Assembly: GCA_022759065.1 (NCBI GenBank)
Contig: JAEMPZ010000089.1
Span: 1-7,168, forward strand
Direction of reading: 5' to 3'
Length of the DNA stretch: 7,168 bases
DNA from: Acidobacteriota bacterium
GTDB lineage: Bacteria; Acidobacteriota; UBA4820; DSQY01
Part shown: positions 1 through 6,727 of the stretch, one piece after another
How positions within the stretch are numbered: the stretch's first letter is position 1
How the letters are laid out: each line of letters begins with the position of its first letter
The notes under the pieces: model-generated
Told to the model about the DNA's origin: nothing
Databases searched by the model: none
What the model saw: the letters and a program-made list of their open reading frames with translations, nothing else
Made by a program: the position numbers and the translations under genes

Positions 1-2
1 GT

Positions 3-590
3 AGCACAACCGTCGCCGAAGGCACACCCACTTCCATCGCGGAATTTCGGGTAGACGGCAGGTTGATTGTTGAGCGCAAGAGCCTGCATGATTTCGCCAT
101 ATCCGTATTGGACGGCAGGCTTTTCTCTCAAGCCGCGCGACTTGCCGGCTCAACGATTCCATCGGTGCTGATTTTGGAAGGGACTGGGGCTGACCTGCGC
201 GCCAGCGGCATCAGCAGGGTAGCTCTGCAGGGGGCGCTCGTCAGCATCTCCCTGGTCTTTCGCATTCCGGTCCTCCGATCGGCGGCCCCGGAGGAAACCG
301 CTCATCTTATGCTTTACTGCGCCAATCAGATGCGCGCCGCCGCAAAGGGCGCCCTGCCCCTTCACCGGCACCGCCCAAAAGGGAAACGCCGCACCCAGCT
401 TGCTATTCTTCAAGGGCTCCCTGGCGTTGGCCCCAAACGCGCCAATGCGTTATTGGAGAAATATAGGACGGTCGAGGCAGTTATCCAAGCCACCTCCGAG
501 TCCATCCAGGAAATTCCAGGCATCGGCAGAGAGACGGCCGAGGCCATTCGCTGGGCGGTTACCGAGGCAGCAGCCAAGTTCGGTGAGTAA
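3..590 (+). CDS. ERCC4-type nuclease with tandem helix-hairpin-helix tail, 5'-partial
   Basis: The reading frame is open from the window edge, so the N-terminus is missing; 195 residues are visible. Seen: an ERKxxxD motif (ERKSLHD, bases 72-92), the core of the XPF/Mus81/Hef ERCC4 nuclease fold, followed by the family-typical DGRLFSQAARLA and a conserved GALVSISLVFRIPVLR block. The C-terminus carries two helix-hairpin-helix motifs, LPGVGPKRANALL (from about 417) and IPGIGRETAEAI (from about 513), which in this family bind DNA without sequence specificity. The expected role is a structure-specific DNA endonuclease in repair or recombination, in the cytoplasm. A TTG at 63 is not the real start, because the ERCC4 domain already runs upstream of it (AEFRVDGRLI). 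Odd point: the usual GD(Y/F) metal-binding motif before ERK reads AEF here, an Asp-to-Glu change. The family assignment is firm; the substrate is unknown. Confidence 0.88.
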   Translation, partial: STTVAEGTPTSIAEFRVDGRLIVERKSLHDFAISVLDGRLFSQAARLAGSTIPSVLILEGTGADLRASGISRVALQGALVSISLVFRIPVLRSAAPEETAHLMLYCANQMRAAAKGALPLHRHRPKGKRRTQLAILQGLPGVGPKRANALLEKYRTVEAVIQATSESIQEIPGIGRETAEAIRWAVTEAAAKFGE

Positions 591-600
591 AGGAGAATCA

Positions 601-708
601 ATGGAAAGCCGTATTTTTTCGCCCGCGAGACCTGGCATTCATTGGGCCATGCACGCGGCGAGAAATAGCGTCATCGCGGCAGCTCCGTTGGACGCTCGTC
701 TCTTTTAA
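601..708 (+). CDS. possible small ORF, 35 codons, unknown function
   Basis: An ATG at 601 follows an AGGAG (591-595) by 5 bases, a good Shine-Dalgarno arrangement that begins immediately after the nuclease stop codon (588-590). The ORF encodes 35 residues, starting MESRIFSPARPG and ending PLDARLF before TAA. It has no recognisable domain, membrane segment or signal peptide. The arrangement suggests translational coupling to the nuclease gene, but a reading frame this short can arise by chance, and it could also be the remnant of a longer decayed gene. I do not recognise it. Confidence 0.3.
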   Translation: MESRIFSPARPGIHWAMHAARNSVIAAAPLDARLF

Positions 709-717
709 TTGGATAAT
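688..717 (+). promoter_or_regulatory. candidate sigma70-type promoter upstream of the thiolase
   Basis: TTGGAC (688-693, 3 of 6 matches to TTGACA) and GATAAT (712-717, 5 of 6 matches to TATAAT) are separated by 18 bases. They lie about 50 bases before the thiolase start and after the preceding reading frames. The -10 box is good and the -35 box weak. It would drive the thiolase, membrane protein and corA string. Confidence 0.25.
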
Positions 718-764
718 GAGCGCTGGAGGGGCCGAAGCGGCGCCCGCGATAGGAGGGAAATGGC

Positions 765-2015
765 ATGAAAGAAGTCGTGATTGTTTCGGCGTGCAGGACG
801 GCCATCGGAGCTTTTGGTGGCGCGCTAAAGGATTCGAACTGCGCCACATTGGGCAGCGTCGTGATGAAGGAGGCGATCAAGAGGGCCGGAATTGAAGCGG
901 GCATTATTGATGACGTGCGCTTCGGCTGCTGCATGGAACCTGCCGACACGCTGAACGTAACGCGCGTGGCGGCGCTCATGGCGGGCATTCCTGAAACGGT
1001 TACCGCGGTGACGATAAACCGCGTCTGCATCTCCGGAATGGAGGCGGTTATCTCCGGCATGGCGATGATCCAGGCTGGCATGGCCGATGTCATTCTAGCC
1101 GGAGGAATGGAGCACATGTCCGGCGTTCCATATTCGGTTCCGGGCGCGCGCTGGGGCTGCCGCCTTCAGGACCAGGTCTTTTCCGACGACCTGATTCACG
1201 CGCTTTACGCCGGCTCGCACCTTTTGCCCGGCCTCGAAAAGGGGCCTGTCAAAGAGGGCGGCGTCGTCGAGATGTACCGTGGGAAGCCTTATATAATGGG
1301 CGTTACGGCGGAACTGATAGCCGAGATGTACAACCTGAGCCGCGAGGAGATTGACGAGGTCGCGCTCAGAAGCCACAACAGCGTCGAGCGGGCCACGAAG
1401 GACGGCAGCTTCAAGGAAGAGATCGTTCCCATCGAGATTCCGCAGAAGAGGGGAAAGCCGCCGATAATTTTTGACAAGGACGAGCAGTTCCGCCCCGGCC
1501 TGACGATGGAGGCGCTGGCTCAGATGCCGCCGGCGTTCATTCCAAAGACGGGGAAGACTACCGCCGGAAACTCCTCGGGCATCAACGACGGCGCGAGCGC
1601 GATGATAATCATGTCCGCAAAGAAGGCGAATGAGCTGGGGCTGAAGCCCCTGGCCCGGATCAAGGCGATAGGGCGCGGGGGCTGCCACCCGGCAGTCATG
1701 GGACTGAGCCCCGTCCCTGCGGTCCACAACCTTCTTGCCCGCTCCGGCATGAAGCTTTCCGATTTTGAATTGATCGAGGTGAACGAGGCGTTCGCCGCGC
1801 AGTATCTTGGCTGCGAGCGGGAACTTGGCCTTAACCGCGAGATCGTCAACGTAAACGGCTCGGGAATCGGCCTCGGCCACCCGGTTGGTTCCACTGGCTG
1901 TCGCATAATGGTGACGCTGCTTTACGCGATGAAGAAGCGAGGCAAGAGCCTTGGAATGGCGACGCTCTGCGGCGGAGGCGGAGTCTCGATGGCCACGGTG
2001 CTGGAAATGATTTGA
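765..2015 (+). CDS. thiolase family protein (acetyl-CoA C-acyltransferase)
   Basis: This 416-residue thiolase would catalyse reversible Claisen condensation or thiolytic cleavage of acyl-CoAs in the cytoplasm, in fatty-acid or related acyl-CoA metabolism. Seen: N-terminal RTAIGAFGGAL; nucleophilic Cys88 in VCISGM; NEAFA at 340-344; GHPVGSTG at 371-378 with His372; and CGGGG at 402-406 with Cys402. The Cys-His-Cys set and the Asn of NEAF are all present, so activity is expected. The start ATG lies 7 bases after AGGAGGG (751-757); an ATG at 760 stops after two codons. The protein is longer than the usual 390-400 residues, mainly through about 20 extra residues in the loop between GARWG (127-131) and MGVTAE (178-183). 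The His of the HMG motif in biosynthetic thiolases is Ile177 here. Substrate chain length and direction cannot be read from the sequence. It is the first gene of a three-gene string. Confidence 0.93.
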   Translation: MKEVVIVSACRTAIGAFGGALKDSNCATLGSVVMKEAIKRAGIEAGIIDDVRFGCCMEPADTLNVTRVAALMAGIPETVTAVTINRVCISGMEAVISGMAMIQAGMADVILAGGMEHMSGVPYSVPGARWGCRLQDQVFSDDLIHALYAGSHLLPGLEKGPVKEGGVVEMYRGKPYIMGVTAELIAEMYNLSREEIDEVALRSHNSVERATKDGSFKEEIVPIEIPQKRGKPPIIFDKDEQFRPGLTMEALAQMPPAFIPKTGKTTAGNSSGINDGASAMIIMSAKKANELGLKPLARIKAIGRGGCHPAVMGLSPVPAVHNLLARSGMKLSDFELIEVNEAFAAQYLGCERELGLNREIVNVNGSGIGLGHPVGSTGCRIMVTLLYAMKKRGKSLGMATLCGGGGVSMATVLEMI

Positions 2016-2024
2016 CGAGGGGCC

Positions 2025-2606
2025 ATGGACGAAAAGTTCAGGCAGACCGTTGCTTCAATACGGGAAGAGATTCGCGACTGGTCCAGTGATCGCATCTGGT
2101 GGTGGCGCGCGCCGATTGTCGCTTGGTGTCTCTATATCGCGATCCGCCACCTGGCCGACCCTTTGTACACGAGCCTCTTCGGCGGTTTGAACCTTGGCAT
2201 CCACGAGGCTGGCCACCTCGTTCTCTCCTTCATGCCTCAATTCATCATGGTGGCGGGCGGGACGCTCTTCCAGTGTGCCGCGCCAATAGTTTCAGCGTGG
2301 CTTTTCCTGCGCCAGCCCGACTACTTCGCCGTGCCCTTCTGCGGCGCGTGGTTGAGCGACAACCTATACGGCGTCGCAACGTACATGGGCGATGCGCGCG
2401 CCATGGAGCTTCCCCTCGTCTCGGTCGGTGGCGGCGAAGTCGAGCACGACTGGAACTACATGCTCGACACGCTGGGGCTCTTGAATTTCGATACGGCGCT
2501 CGCCACCGTGGTGCGCATCACCGCCTTTGTTTTAATGGCCGCATCGCTTGCCGGAATGGCGTGGGTGGTTGTCACCATGGCGCAAAGCAAGCGGGCGCAG
2601 GGGTAG
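2025..2606 (+). CDS. small integral membrane protein with HEAGH zinc-metalloprotease-like motif (M50-like)
   Basis: This 193-residue protein is rich in hydrophobic segments, roughly at residues 28-42, 67-95, 99-120 and 158-186, so it should be an inner-membrane protein. NLGIHEAGHLVLS carries an HExxH motif (His60, Glu61, His64) next to a membrane segment, followed by GGTLFQCAAPIVSAW (78-92). A later GGGEVEHDWNYM (135-146) offers His141 or Asp142 as a possible third metal ligand. This resembles the layout of M50-type intramembrane metalloproteases, but it is shorter and lacks a recognisable canonical NPDG motif, so proteolysis is inferred, not shown. The gene starts 9 bases after the thiolase stop. 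The purine stretch GAGGGG (2017-2022) sits only 2 bases before ATG, suggesting translational coupling. A family of uncharacterised membrane proteins with no enzymatic role is the main alternative. Confidence 0.75.
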   Translation: MDEKFRQTVASIREEIRDWSSDRIWWWRAPIVAWCLYIAIRHLADPLYTSLFGGLNLGIHEAGHLVLSFMPQFIMVAGGTLFQCAAPIVSAWLFLRQPDYFAVPFCGAWLSDNLYGVATYMGDARAMELPLVSVGGGEVEHDWNYMLDTLGLLNFDTALATVVRITAFVLMAASLAGMAWVVVTMAQSKRAQG

Positions 2607-2616
2607 GGAGGAGCCA

Positions 2617-3699
2617 ATGAGCAAAAGCAAACGGCGCAGGCGCATGAAGAAAATAGCGATGAAAGCCGGGCTTGCTCCCGGAACCCTTGTCCACATAGGC
2701 GAAGCACGGACGGACAAAGTAAAAATGGAGGTCATTGATTACAGCGAGGCCTCCTTTGAACAAAAGGCGATTGAAAGAGTCGAGGAATGCTTCCCCTTCA
2801 AGGCAAGGCCCACCATAACCTGGGTAAACATTGACGGCGTCCACGACATCGGAATCATAGAAAAAATTGGAAAGGAGTTCAGGATAAACGATCTTGTCCT
2901 TGAGGACATCGTCAACACGGAACAGAGGCCGCAGGCCAAGGATTTCGGCTCTTTTATTTTTATCGTCTTGAAAATGGCGAAATACGACCCCGCCGACGAC
3001 GAACTTCTCACGGAACAGGTGAGCCTTGTTGTAGGATCAAACTTTGTCATCTCTTTTCAGGAGGGAAAAGAGGGCGATGTTTTCGGCTCCGTGCGTGAAA
3101 GAATCCGCGCCGGCAAGGACCGCATAAGAAAAATGGGGGCGGATTACCTCGCCCATGCCCTTATGGATGCATCCGTTGACAGCTATTTCACGGTTCTTGA
3201 ACAAATCGGCATGAAGCTCGAAGACGTAGAGGATGAAACGCTCAATCATCCAACGCCCAAGACGCTTGAACAGATTCACAAGCTGAAAAGAAATCTGATC
3301 TTTCTGAGGAAGGCCGTCTGGCCCGTCAGAGAGGTCGCGAGTTTCCTGGAACGAAGCGAATCGCCGCTGATTGAAAAAACCACGAAGATATATTTCAGGG
3401 ACATTTTTGACCATTCCCTCCAGTTGATTGACTTAATTGAAACCTTCAGGGACGTGGCGGCGGGAATGCTTGACATTTACCTCTCCAGCCTCAGCAACAG
3501 GATGAACGAGGTGATAAAGGTTTTGACGATAATATCCACGATCTTCATCCCCCTGACCTTTCTGGCGGGGCTTTATGGGATGAACTTCAAAAACATGCCC
3601 GAGCTCGGCTGGCGCTTCGGATACTACGGCGTCTTGGCGTTGATGGTGGCCATAGTTGTCTTCATGCTCTTTTTTTTCAAAAGAAAACGGTGGATTTAA
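2617..3699 (+). CDS. corA: CorA magnesium/cobalt channel
   Basis: This is a 360-residue CorA, a homopentameric inner-membrane Mg2+/Co2+ channel. Seen: a basic N-terminus, AGLAPGTLVHIGE (18-29), the cytoplasmic alpha/beta domain, the long stalk helix, and the signature YGMNF (320-324) between TM1 (about 300-318) and TM2 (about 335-354), followed by the MPELGW loop and a KRKRW tail. It matches the Thermotoga maritima CorA subtype closely. From family knowledge, its regulatory Mg2+-sensing residues Asp89 and Asp253 correspond to Asp97 (LVLEDI) and Asp262 (YFRDIF), both kept, so Mg2+ gating should be intact. The start at 2617 is chosen because GGAGGAG (2607-2613) precedes it and the family N-terminus begins there; the in-frame ATG at 2548 lies inside the upstream gene. 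It is the third gene of the string, 10 bases after its neighbour. Sampled GC (about 42-52%) is well below the flanking genes. Confidence 0.96.
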   Translation: MSKSKRRRRMKKIAMKAGLAPGTLVHIGEARTDKVKMEVIDYSEASFEQKAIERVEECFPFKARPTITWVNIDGVHDIGIIEKIGKEFRINDLVLEDIVNTEQRPQAKDFGSFIFIVLKMAKYDPADDELLTEQVSLVVGSNFVISFQEGKEGDVFGSVRERIRAGKDRIRKMGADYLAHALMDASVDSYFTVLEQIGMKLEDVEDETLNHPTPKTLEQIHKLKRNLIFLRKAVWPVREVASFLERSESPLIEKTTKIYFRDIFDHSLQLIDLIETFRDVAAGMLDIYLSSLSNRMNEVIKVLTIISTIFIPLTFLAGLYGMNFKNMPELGWRFGYYGVLALMVAIVVFMLFFFKRKRWI

Positions 3700-3707
3700 A
3701 AAACAGC

Positions 3708-3771
3708 CTTTGCCCTCATCCAACATCTCTCATCTATCATCTCCTTTTGTACCCTTTGTGCCTTAGTGGTG
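3708..3771 (-). repeat. 64-bp composite repeat element, copy 1 (inverted relative to copy 2)
   Basis: Read on the minus strand, this begins with CACCACTAAG, continues through AAGGGTACAAAAGGA, then has four 7-base units of the type GATGANN (GATGATA, GATGAGA, GATGTTG, GATGAGG) and ends GCAAAG. The element at 6807-6870 has the same order, the same total length and roughly 80% identity. It fills the gap between the convergent corA and DUF1028 genes and contains the DUF1028 stop codon. No GC-rich hairpin with a T-run was found here, so it is not a classical terminator. Confidence 0.8.
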
Positions 3772-4782
3772 TGACAAATGTTCTTTTGATTGCGTCTTGT
3801 TGTCAGCCGCCTGGGCCATTATTTTCTTGAGCAGCTCGGGATCCTTGGGCAAGAGGTCCACGCCGGGAAGGCGCGGCGTCAGCTCGGCCCAACGAGGCTC
3901 TTTCTCGAAGACGGCCTTGAAGATGGGCAGCGATTCTTCCAGATGGCCGTTGGAAGCAAGCGCCACTGCTTCCCAGTAGGGAAGTTCCTGAACTTCCGGA
4001 GCGAGGCGCGCGGCTTCGGCATACTCCTTCAAAGCTTCGTCCAATTTGCCAGCGGCGGTCAGGTCGTCCCCGGCCGACGCGTGGTTGTAGGCTCGCTGCA
4101 AGCGAACGAGGCGGCGAAGCTCTTGAAGCGGAGCGGGGTTGTCCTCGACGCGAAGGTTGAAGACGGTGTCGGCCCAGGGCTTTCCCGTTGATTGTCCTTT
4201 GACTACTAGAATGGCGGCCGATTGCATGCCTCTTATGTCGCCGCCGACGGACTGCGCGGCGTCAAGGGCGGCCAGCATTCTTTCGGCGAGATCGCCCTTC
4301 GCTTCGCGGTAGGCCTTGGCCATCGCTGGCCACACTTTGGCGTTCTCCATGAGGTTGGCTTCGACTGAAAACTGCTCCCCGATTTCGTGGCCCGCCGCGG
4401 GAATGCATTTGGCGCCCGTGTGGACCGCGATGCGGCCCTTGGCGTCAATCATCGCCACCTGGCGAACTTCCCGGCCGTCGTCCCCGGCGAGCAACGATTT
4501 CAAGGCGTCTGGAGCGCTTTTCCCAGCGCGCATGAGGTCGAGCCCGAGTGGGCCGTAAGACTGGTCAACAAAGGACTGCGTGGCGACGGCGCCGACGCCC
4601 GCTTCGGCCCAGGGAACCGCCGAGCCCACGGAGAACCAGTGAGATTGGACGGCGACGCCCATTTCGCCCGTCGCCGGGTCTCTTGCCACGATTGAGAATG
4701 TGAAGGCCCGTGGCGCGGAGGCTTGCGCCATCACTGCCGTTCCAACGAGAATCGCCGCTATTGAACAAAACAACCTGTCCAT
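3763..4782 (-). CDS. exported DUF1028 domain protein with C-terminal TPR-like region
   Basis: This 339-residue protein has a Sec-type signal peptide (MDRLFCSIAAILVGTAVMAQ, then ASA, with likely cleavage near residue 23), so the product should be periplasmic or extracellular. Residues 26-225 match DUF1028, a family related to Ntn hydrolases: TFSIVARDPATGEMGVAV (28-45), ATQSFVDQSYGP (67-78), GGDIRGMQSAAILV (180-193) and RVEDNPAPLQELRRL (211-225). Residues about 230-320 form helical TPR-like repeats (AGKLDEALKEYAEAARLAP and NGHLEESLPIFKAVFEKEP), suggesting protein or peptide binding. The enzymatic role of DUF1028 is not established; Thr28 or Ser30 near the mature N-terminus could act as an Ntn-type nucleophile, but that is speculation. 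The start follows AGGGAGG (4789-4795) by 6 bases. The C-terminal His-His and stop are encoded by the repeat element at 3708-3771. It sits directly downstream of pepF in the same operon. Confidence 0.88.
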   Translation of the reverse strand: MDRLFCSIAAILVGTAVMAQASAPRAFTFSIVARDPATGEMGVAVQSHWFSVGSAVPWAEAGVGAVATQSFVDQSYGPLGLDLMRAGKSAPDALKSLLAGDDGREVRQVAMIDAKGRIAVHTGAKCIPAAGHEIGEQFSVEANLMENAKVWPAMAKAYREAKGDLAERMLAALDAAQSVGGDIRGMQSAAILVVKGQSTGKPWADTVFNLRVEDNPAPLQELRRLVRLQRAYNHASAGDDLTAAGKLDEALKEYAEAARLAPEVQELPYWEAVALASNGHLEESLPIFKAVFEKEPRWAELTPRLPGVDLLPKDPELLKKIMAQAADNKTQSKEHLSHH

Positions 4783-4788
4783 GGCAAA

Positions 4789-4795
4789 CCTCCCT
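4789..4795 (-). promoter_or_regulatory. ribosome binding site of the DUF1028 gene overlapping the pepF stop
   Basis: The minus-strand AGGGAGG shares bases 4794-4795 with the pepF stop codon (4794-4796) and lies 6 bases before the DUF1028 ATG (4780-4782). Ribosomes ending pepF would expose or reload this site, so the two genes are probably translationally coupled and transcribed together. Confidence 0.75.
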
Positions 4796-6680
4796 ATTTC
4801 TTCTCCTTCTGCATCTTGTCGAGAAGGGCTTCCATCTGGTCCATGGCGCGGTTCATCGCCTTCATGGTTATGTCGAATGGGGCGTCTGTCGTCATGTCAA
4901 CGCCGGCTATCTTCAGCTCGTCTATGGGCGGCATCGAGTCCCCGAGCGTGAGGAACTTGCGGTAGTTCTGTACCGCGCCGGGCTTGCCTTCCAGCACCAT
5001 CTGTGACAGCGCCGTCGAGGCGGTGAGCGAGGTGGCGTAGGTGAAGACATAGAAGTTGTAATAGAAATGCGGAATGTAGGCCCACTCGCTGTAGCAGACC
5101 GGGTCTATGACGGTGACGCCCTCCTTGGCTCCGTAGTAATCTTCAAGGATGCCTTTGTAAACCTCGTTCAAACGGTCGCCCGTGAGCGGCTCGCCCTTCT
5201 CGGTCAACTCGTGGATCTTCAGCTCGAACTCAGCGAACTGAGTCTGGCGGAAGAGCGTCTGCCTGAGCCCGTCAACGTAGCTTCCCAGAAGGAAGAGCTT
5301 CATCGCGTCGTCGTTCGTGTGCTTCAGCATGTAGTCGTTGAGGAGGTTCTCGTTGAAGGTGCTGGCCACCTCCGCCACGAACGTCGTGTAGTCGCACGTG
5401 GCGAAAGGCTGCGTCCCGTTGGAGTAGAAGCTGTGCATCGAGTGGCCGGCCTCGTGGGCGAGGGTGGAGACGTCCTCGTAGGTGCCGTTGAAGTTGAGCA
5501 GCATGAAAGGATGGACGCCGTAGGCCGCGCAGTTGCTGTAGGCCCCGCTGTGCTTTCCAGGATAAGGATAGAGGTCAACCCATCGGTTGTTGAAGCCGTC
5601 CCTTAGCGTTTTCACGTAGTCGTCTCCCAGAGGAGCGACCGCCTTGAGAGTCAGGTCCATCGCCTGCTCCGGCGTATATGTGGCGTCAACCTCTTTGACG
5701 ACCGAGGCGTAGAGGTCGCTGTAGCGAAGCTCCGGCAGCCCCATCATCCTTTGTCTGAGCTTGAGATAACGGTGGAGCGTCGGGAGGTTCTTGCGCACGT
5801 TCTTGATCAGGTTTTCATAAACGGCCACTGGGATATTGGGGCCGTCGAGCGCCGAGGCGAGGCAACTGTCGTAGTGGCGCGCCTTCGCGTTGAACCAGTC
5901 CTTTTTGCACTCGCCGTTCAGCATGGCGCCGAAGGTGCCGCGGAACTGATCGAGGTTTCCGAAGAACGCGGAAAAAACGTGTTCTCGGTCCCAGCGGTTC
6001 GAGGAGGCGCGGTAGTTCGTGTAGGCCGAAGCGTCGAGGCGCACGGTTTCGCCGTTCGACAAGACGACCGAGGGGCGCGGAATCTCGGCATCGCTGAAAA
6101 GAGTGTAGACCGATTCCGGCGTGTCGTACATAAGGCTCGCGTCGGCGAGAAGCTTCTCCTCGGCCGGCGAGAGCGTGTGCGCTTTCATGCGGAGAATGTC
6201 GTCGAGCACCGGCTTGTACATCGCGAGCCCGGGCTCCTCCTTCAAGAAGGCGGCTATCTTCTCGTCCGGAATGGCCAGGATTTCGGGGTCAACCCAAGCC
6301 ATTTTGCCGGACAAATCAGAACCCATCGGCCCCATCGCCTGGCGCATCGCCAGCGCGTCCGCGTTGCCTACATCCAGGTCGGATTTTTGCATCGCGTAGG
6401 CGTCAAGGCGGGCCAGCTCTTCTCTCAGCGAAAAGATGAAATCGAGGCCGGCCTTGAGCTTCGTGGCCGACAAGCCCAGCGTGCCCTTGTACTTTTCCAG
6501 CTCGGCGCTCTTGGCCTCCAGGTTCCGCTTCGCCTGCTTCCAGGCGGCGTCGCTCGGATAGATGGCGGTCAAATCCCATTTGTAGCGGTCCGGGACCTTG
6601 GCCGGGTCCACGGCCAGCGCCGGAACCAACAGCGCGGACAGAATTGCGGCCAGCATGACGGTGCGAGCGGTGTTTTTCAT
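4794..6680 (-). CDS. pepF: exported oligoendopeptidase F (M3 family zinc metallopeptidase)
   Basis: This 628-residue M3B-type peptidase hydrolyses oligopeptides using one zinc ion. Seen: HEAGHSMHSFYS with zinc ligands His409 and His413 and catalytic Glu410; FVAEVASTFNE with Glu437 as the likely third ligand; the family blocks MGLPELRYSDLYASVV (313-328), KHSGAYSNCAAYGVHPFMLLN (376-396) and IPHFYYNFYVFTYATS (536-551). The length fits PepF (about 600) plus a leader. MKNTARTVMLAAILSALLVP followed by ALA-VDP is a clear Sec signal peptide with likely cleavage after residue 23, so this enzyme should work outside the cytoplasm, unlike classical cytosolic PepF. The start at 6680 is chosen for the signal peptide and the preceding GAAAGGGA (6686-6693). 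The frame stays open to 7007, but that extension is repeat sequence. The DUF1028 gene follows after 11 bases. Confidence 0.95.
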   Translation of the reverse strand: MKNTARTVMLAAILSALLVPALAVDPAKVPDRYKWDLTAIYPSDAAWKQAKRNLEAKSAELEKYKGTLGLSATKLKAGLDFIFSLREELARLDAYAMQKSDLDVGNADALAMRQAMGPMGSDLSGKMAWVDPEILAIPDEKIAAFLKEEPGLAMYKPVLDDILRMKAHTLSPAEEKLLADASLMYDTPESVYTLFSDAEIPRPSVVLSNGETVRLDASAYTNYRASSNRWDREHVFSAFFGNLDQFRGTFGAMLNGECKKDWFNAKARHYDSCLASALDGPNIPVAVYENLIKNVRKNLPTLHRYLKLRQRMMGLPELRYSDLYASVVKEVDATYTPEQAMDLTLKAVAPLGDDYVKTLRDGFNNRWVDLYPYPGKHSGAYSNCAAYGVHPFMLLNFNGTYEDVSTLAHEAGHSMHSFYSNGTQPFATCDYTTFVAEVASTFNENLLNDYMLKHTNDDAMKLFLLGSYVDGLRQTLFRQTQFAEFELKIHELTEKGEPLTGDRLNEVYKGILEDYYGAKEGVTVIDPVCYSEWAYIPHFYYNFYVFTYATSLTASTALSQMVLEGKPGAVQNYRKFLTLGDSMPPIDELKIAGVDMTTDAPFDITMKAMNRAMDQMEALLDKMQKEKK

Positions 6681-6696
6681 GGCATTCCCTTTCTTT

Positions 6697-6712
6697 AACC
6701 TTGCGTAAGGTT
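6697..6712 (-). promoter_or_regulatory. hairpin in the pepF leader next to its ribosome binding site
   Basis: AACCTT and AAGGTT form a perfect 6-bp stem around a 4-base loop (6703-6706). It lies immediately upstream of the pepF ribosome binding site (6686-6693). There is no T-run suggesting termination. It could influence translation initiation or mRNA stability; function is inferred only from position. Confidence 0.35.
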
Positions 6713-6727
6713 TCCTTTGCGCGTTAA

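Noticed and set aside
63..65. TTG as the start of the ERCC4 nuclease
   Set aside because: Domain sequence continues upstream in frame to the window edge, so the gene is truncated by the window rather than starting here.
400..708. 102-codon plus-strand frame overlapping the end of the nuclease gene
   Set aside because: Most of it is an out-of-frame shadow of the helix-hairpin-helix region; only the 35-codon part from 601 with its own ribosome binding site is worth keeping.
1095..1880. 261-codon minus-strand reading frame inside the thiolase gene
   Set aside because: It lies wholly antisense to a well-supported thiolase, has no recognisable domain and is explained by high GC content.
2548..2616. 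Earlier in-frame start for corA
   Set aside because: It would overlap the upstream membrane-protein gene, lacks the CorA-type N-terminus, and the ATG at 2617 has GGAGGAG just before it.
3669..3762. Intrinsic terminator after corA
   Set aside because: The T-run at 3669-3677 lies inside the coding sequence and only short A/T pairing is possible; no GC-rich stem followed by Ts was found in the convergent gap.
2025..6680. Link between the two HEAGH motifs (membrane protein and PepF)
   Set aside because: HEAGH is a common form of HExxH; the surrounding sequences and topology are unrelated, so the match is coincidence.
5751..6698. 315-codon plus-strand reading frame across pepF
   Set aside because: It is antisense to a clear PepF and rich in Arg, Val and Gly from GC-biased codons; no family recognised.
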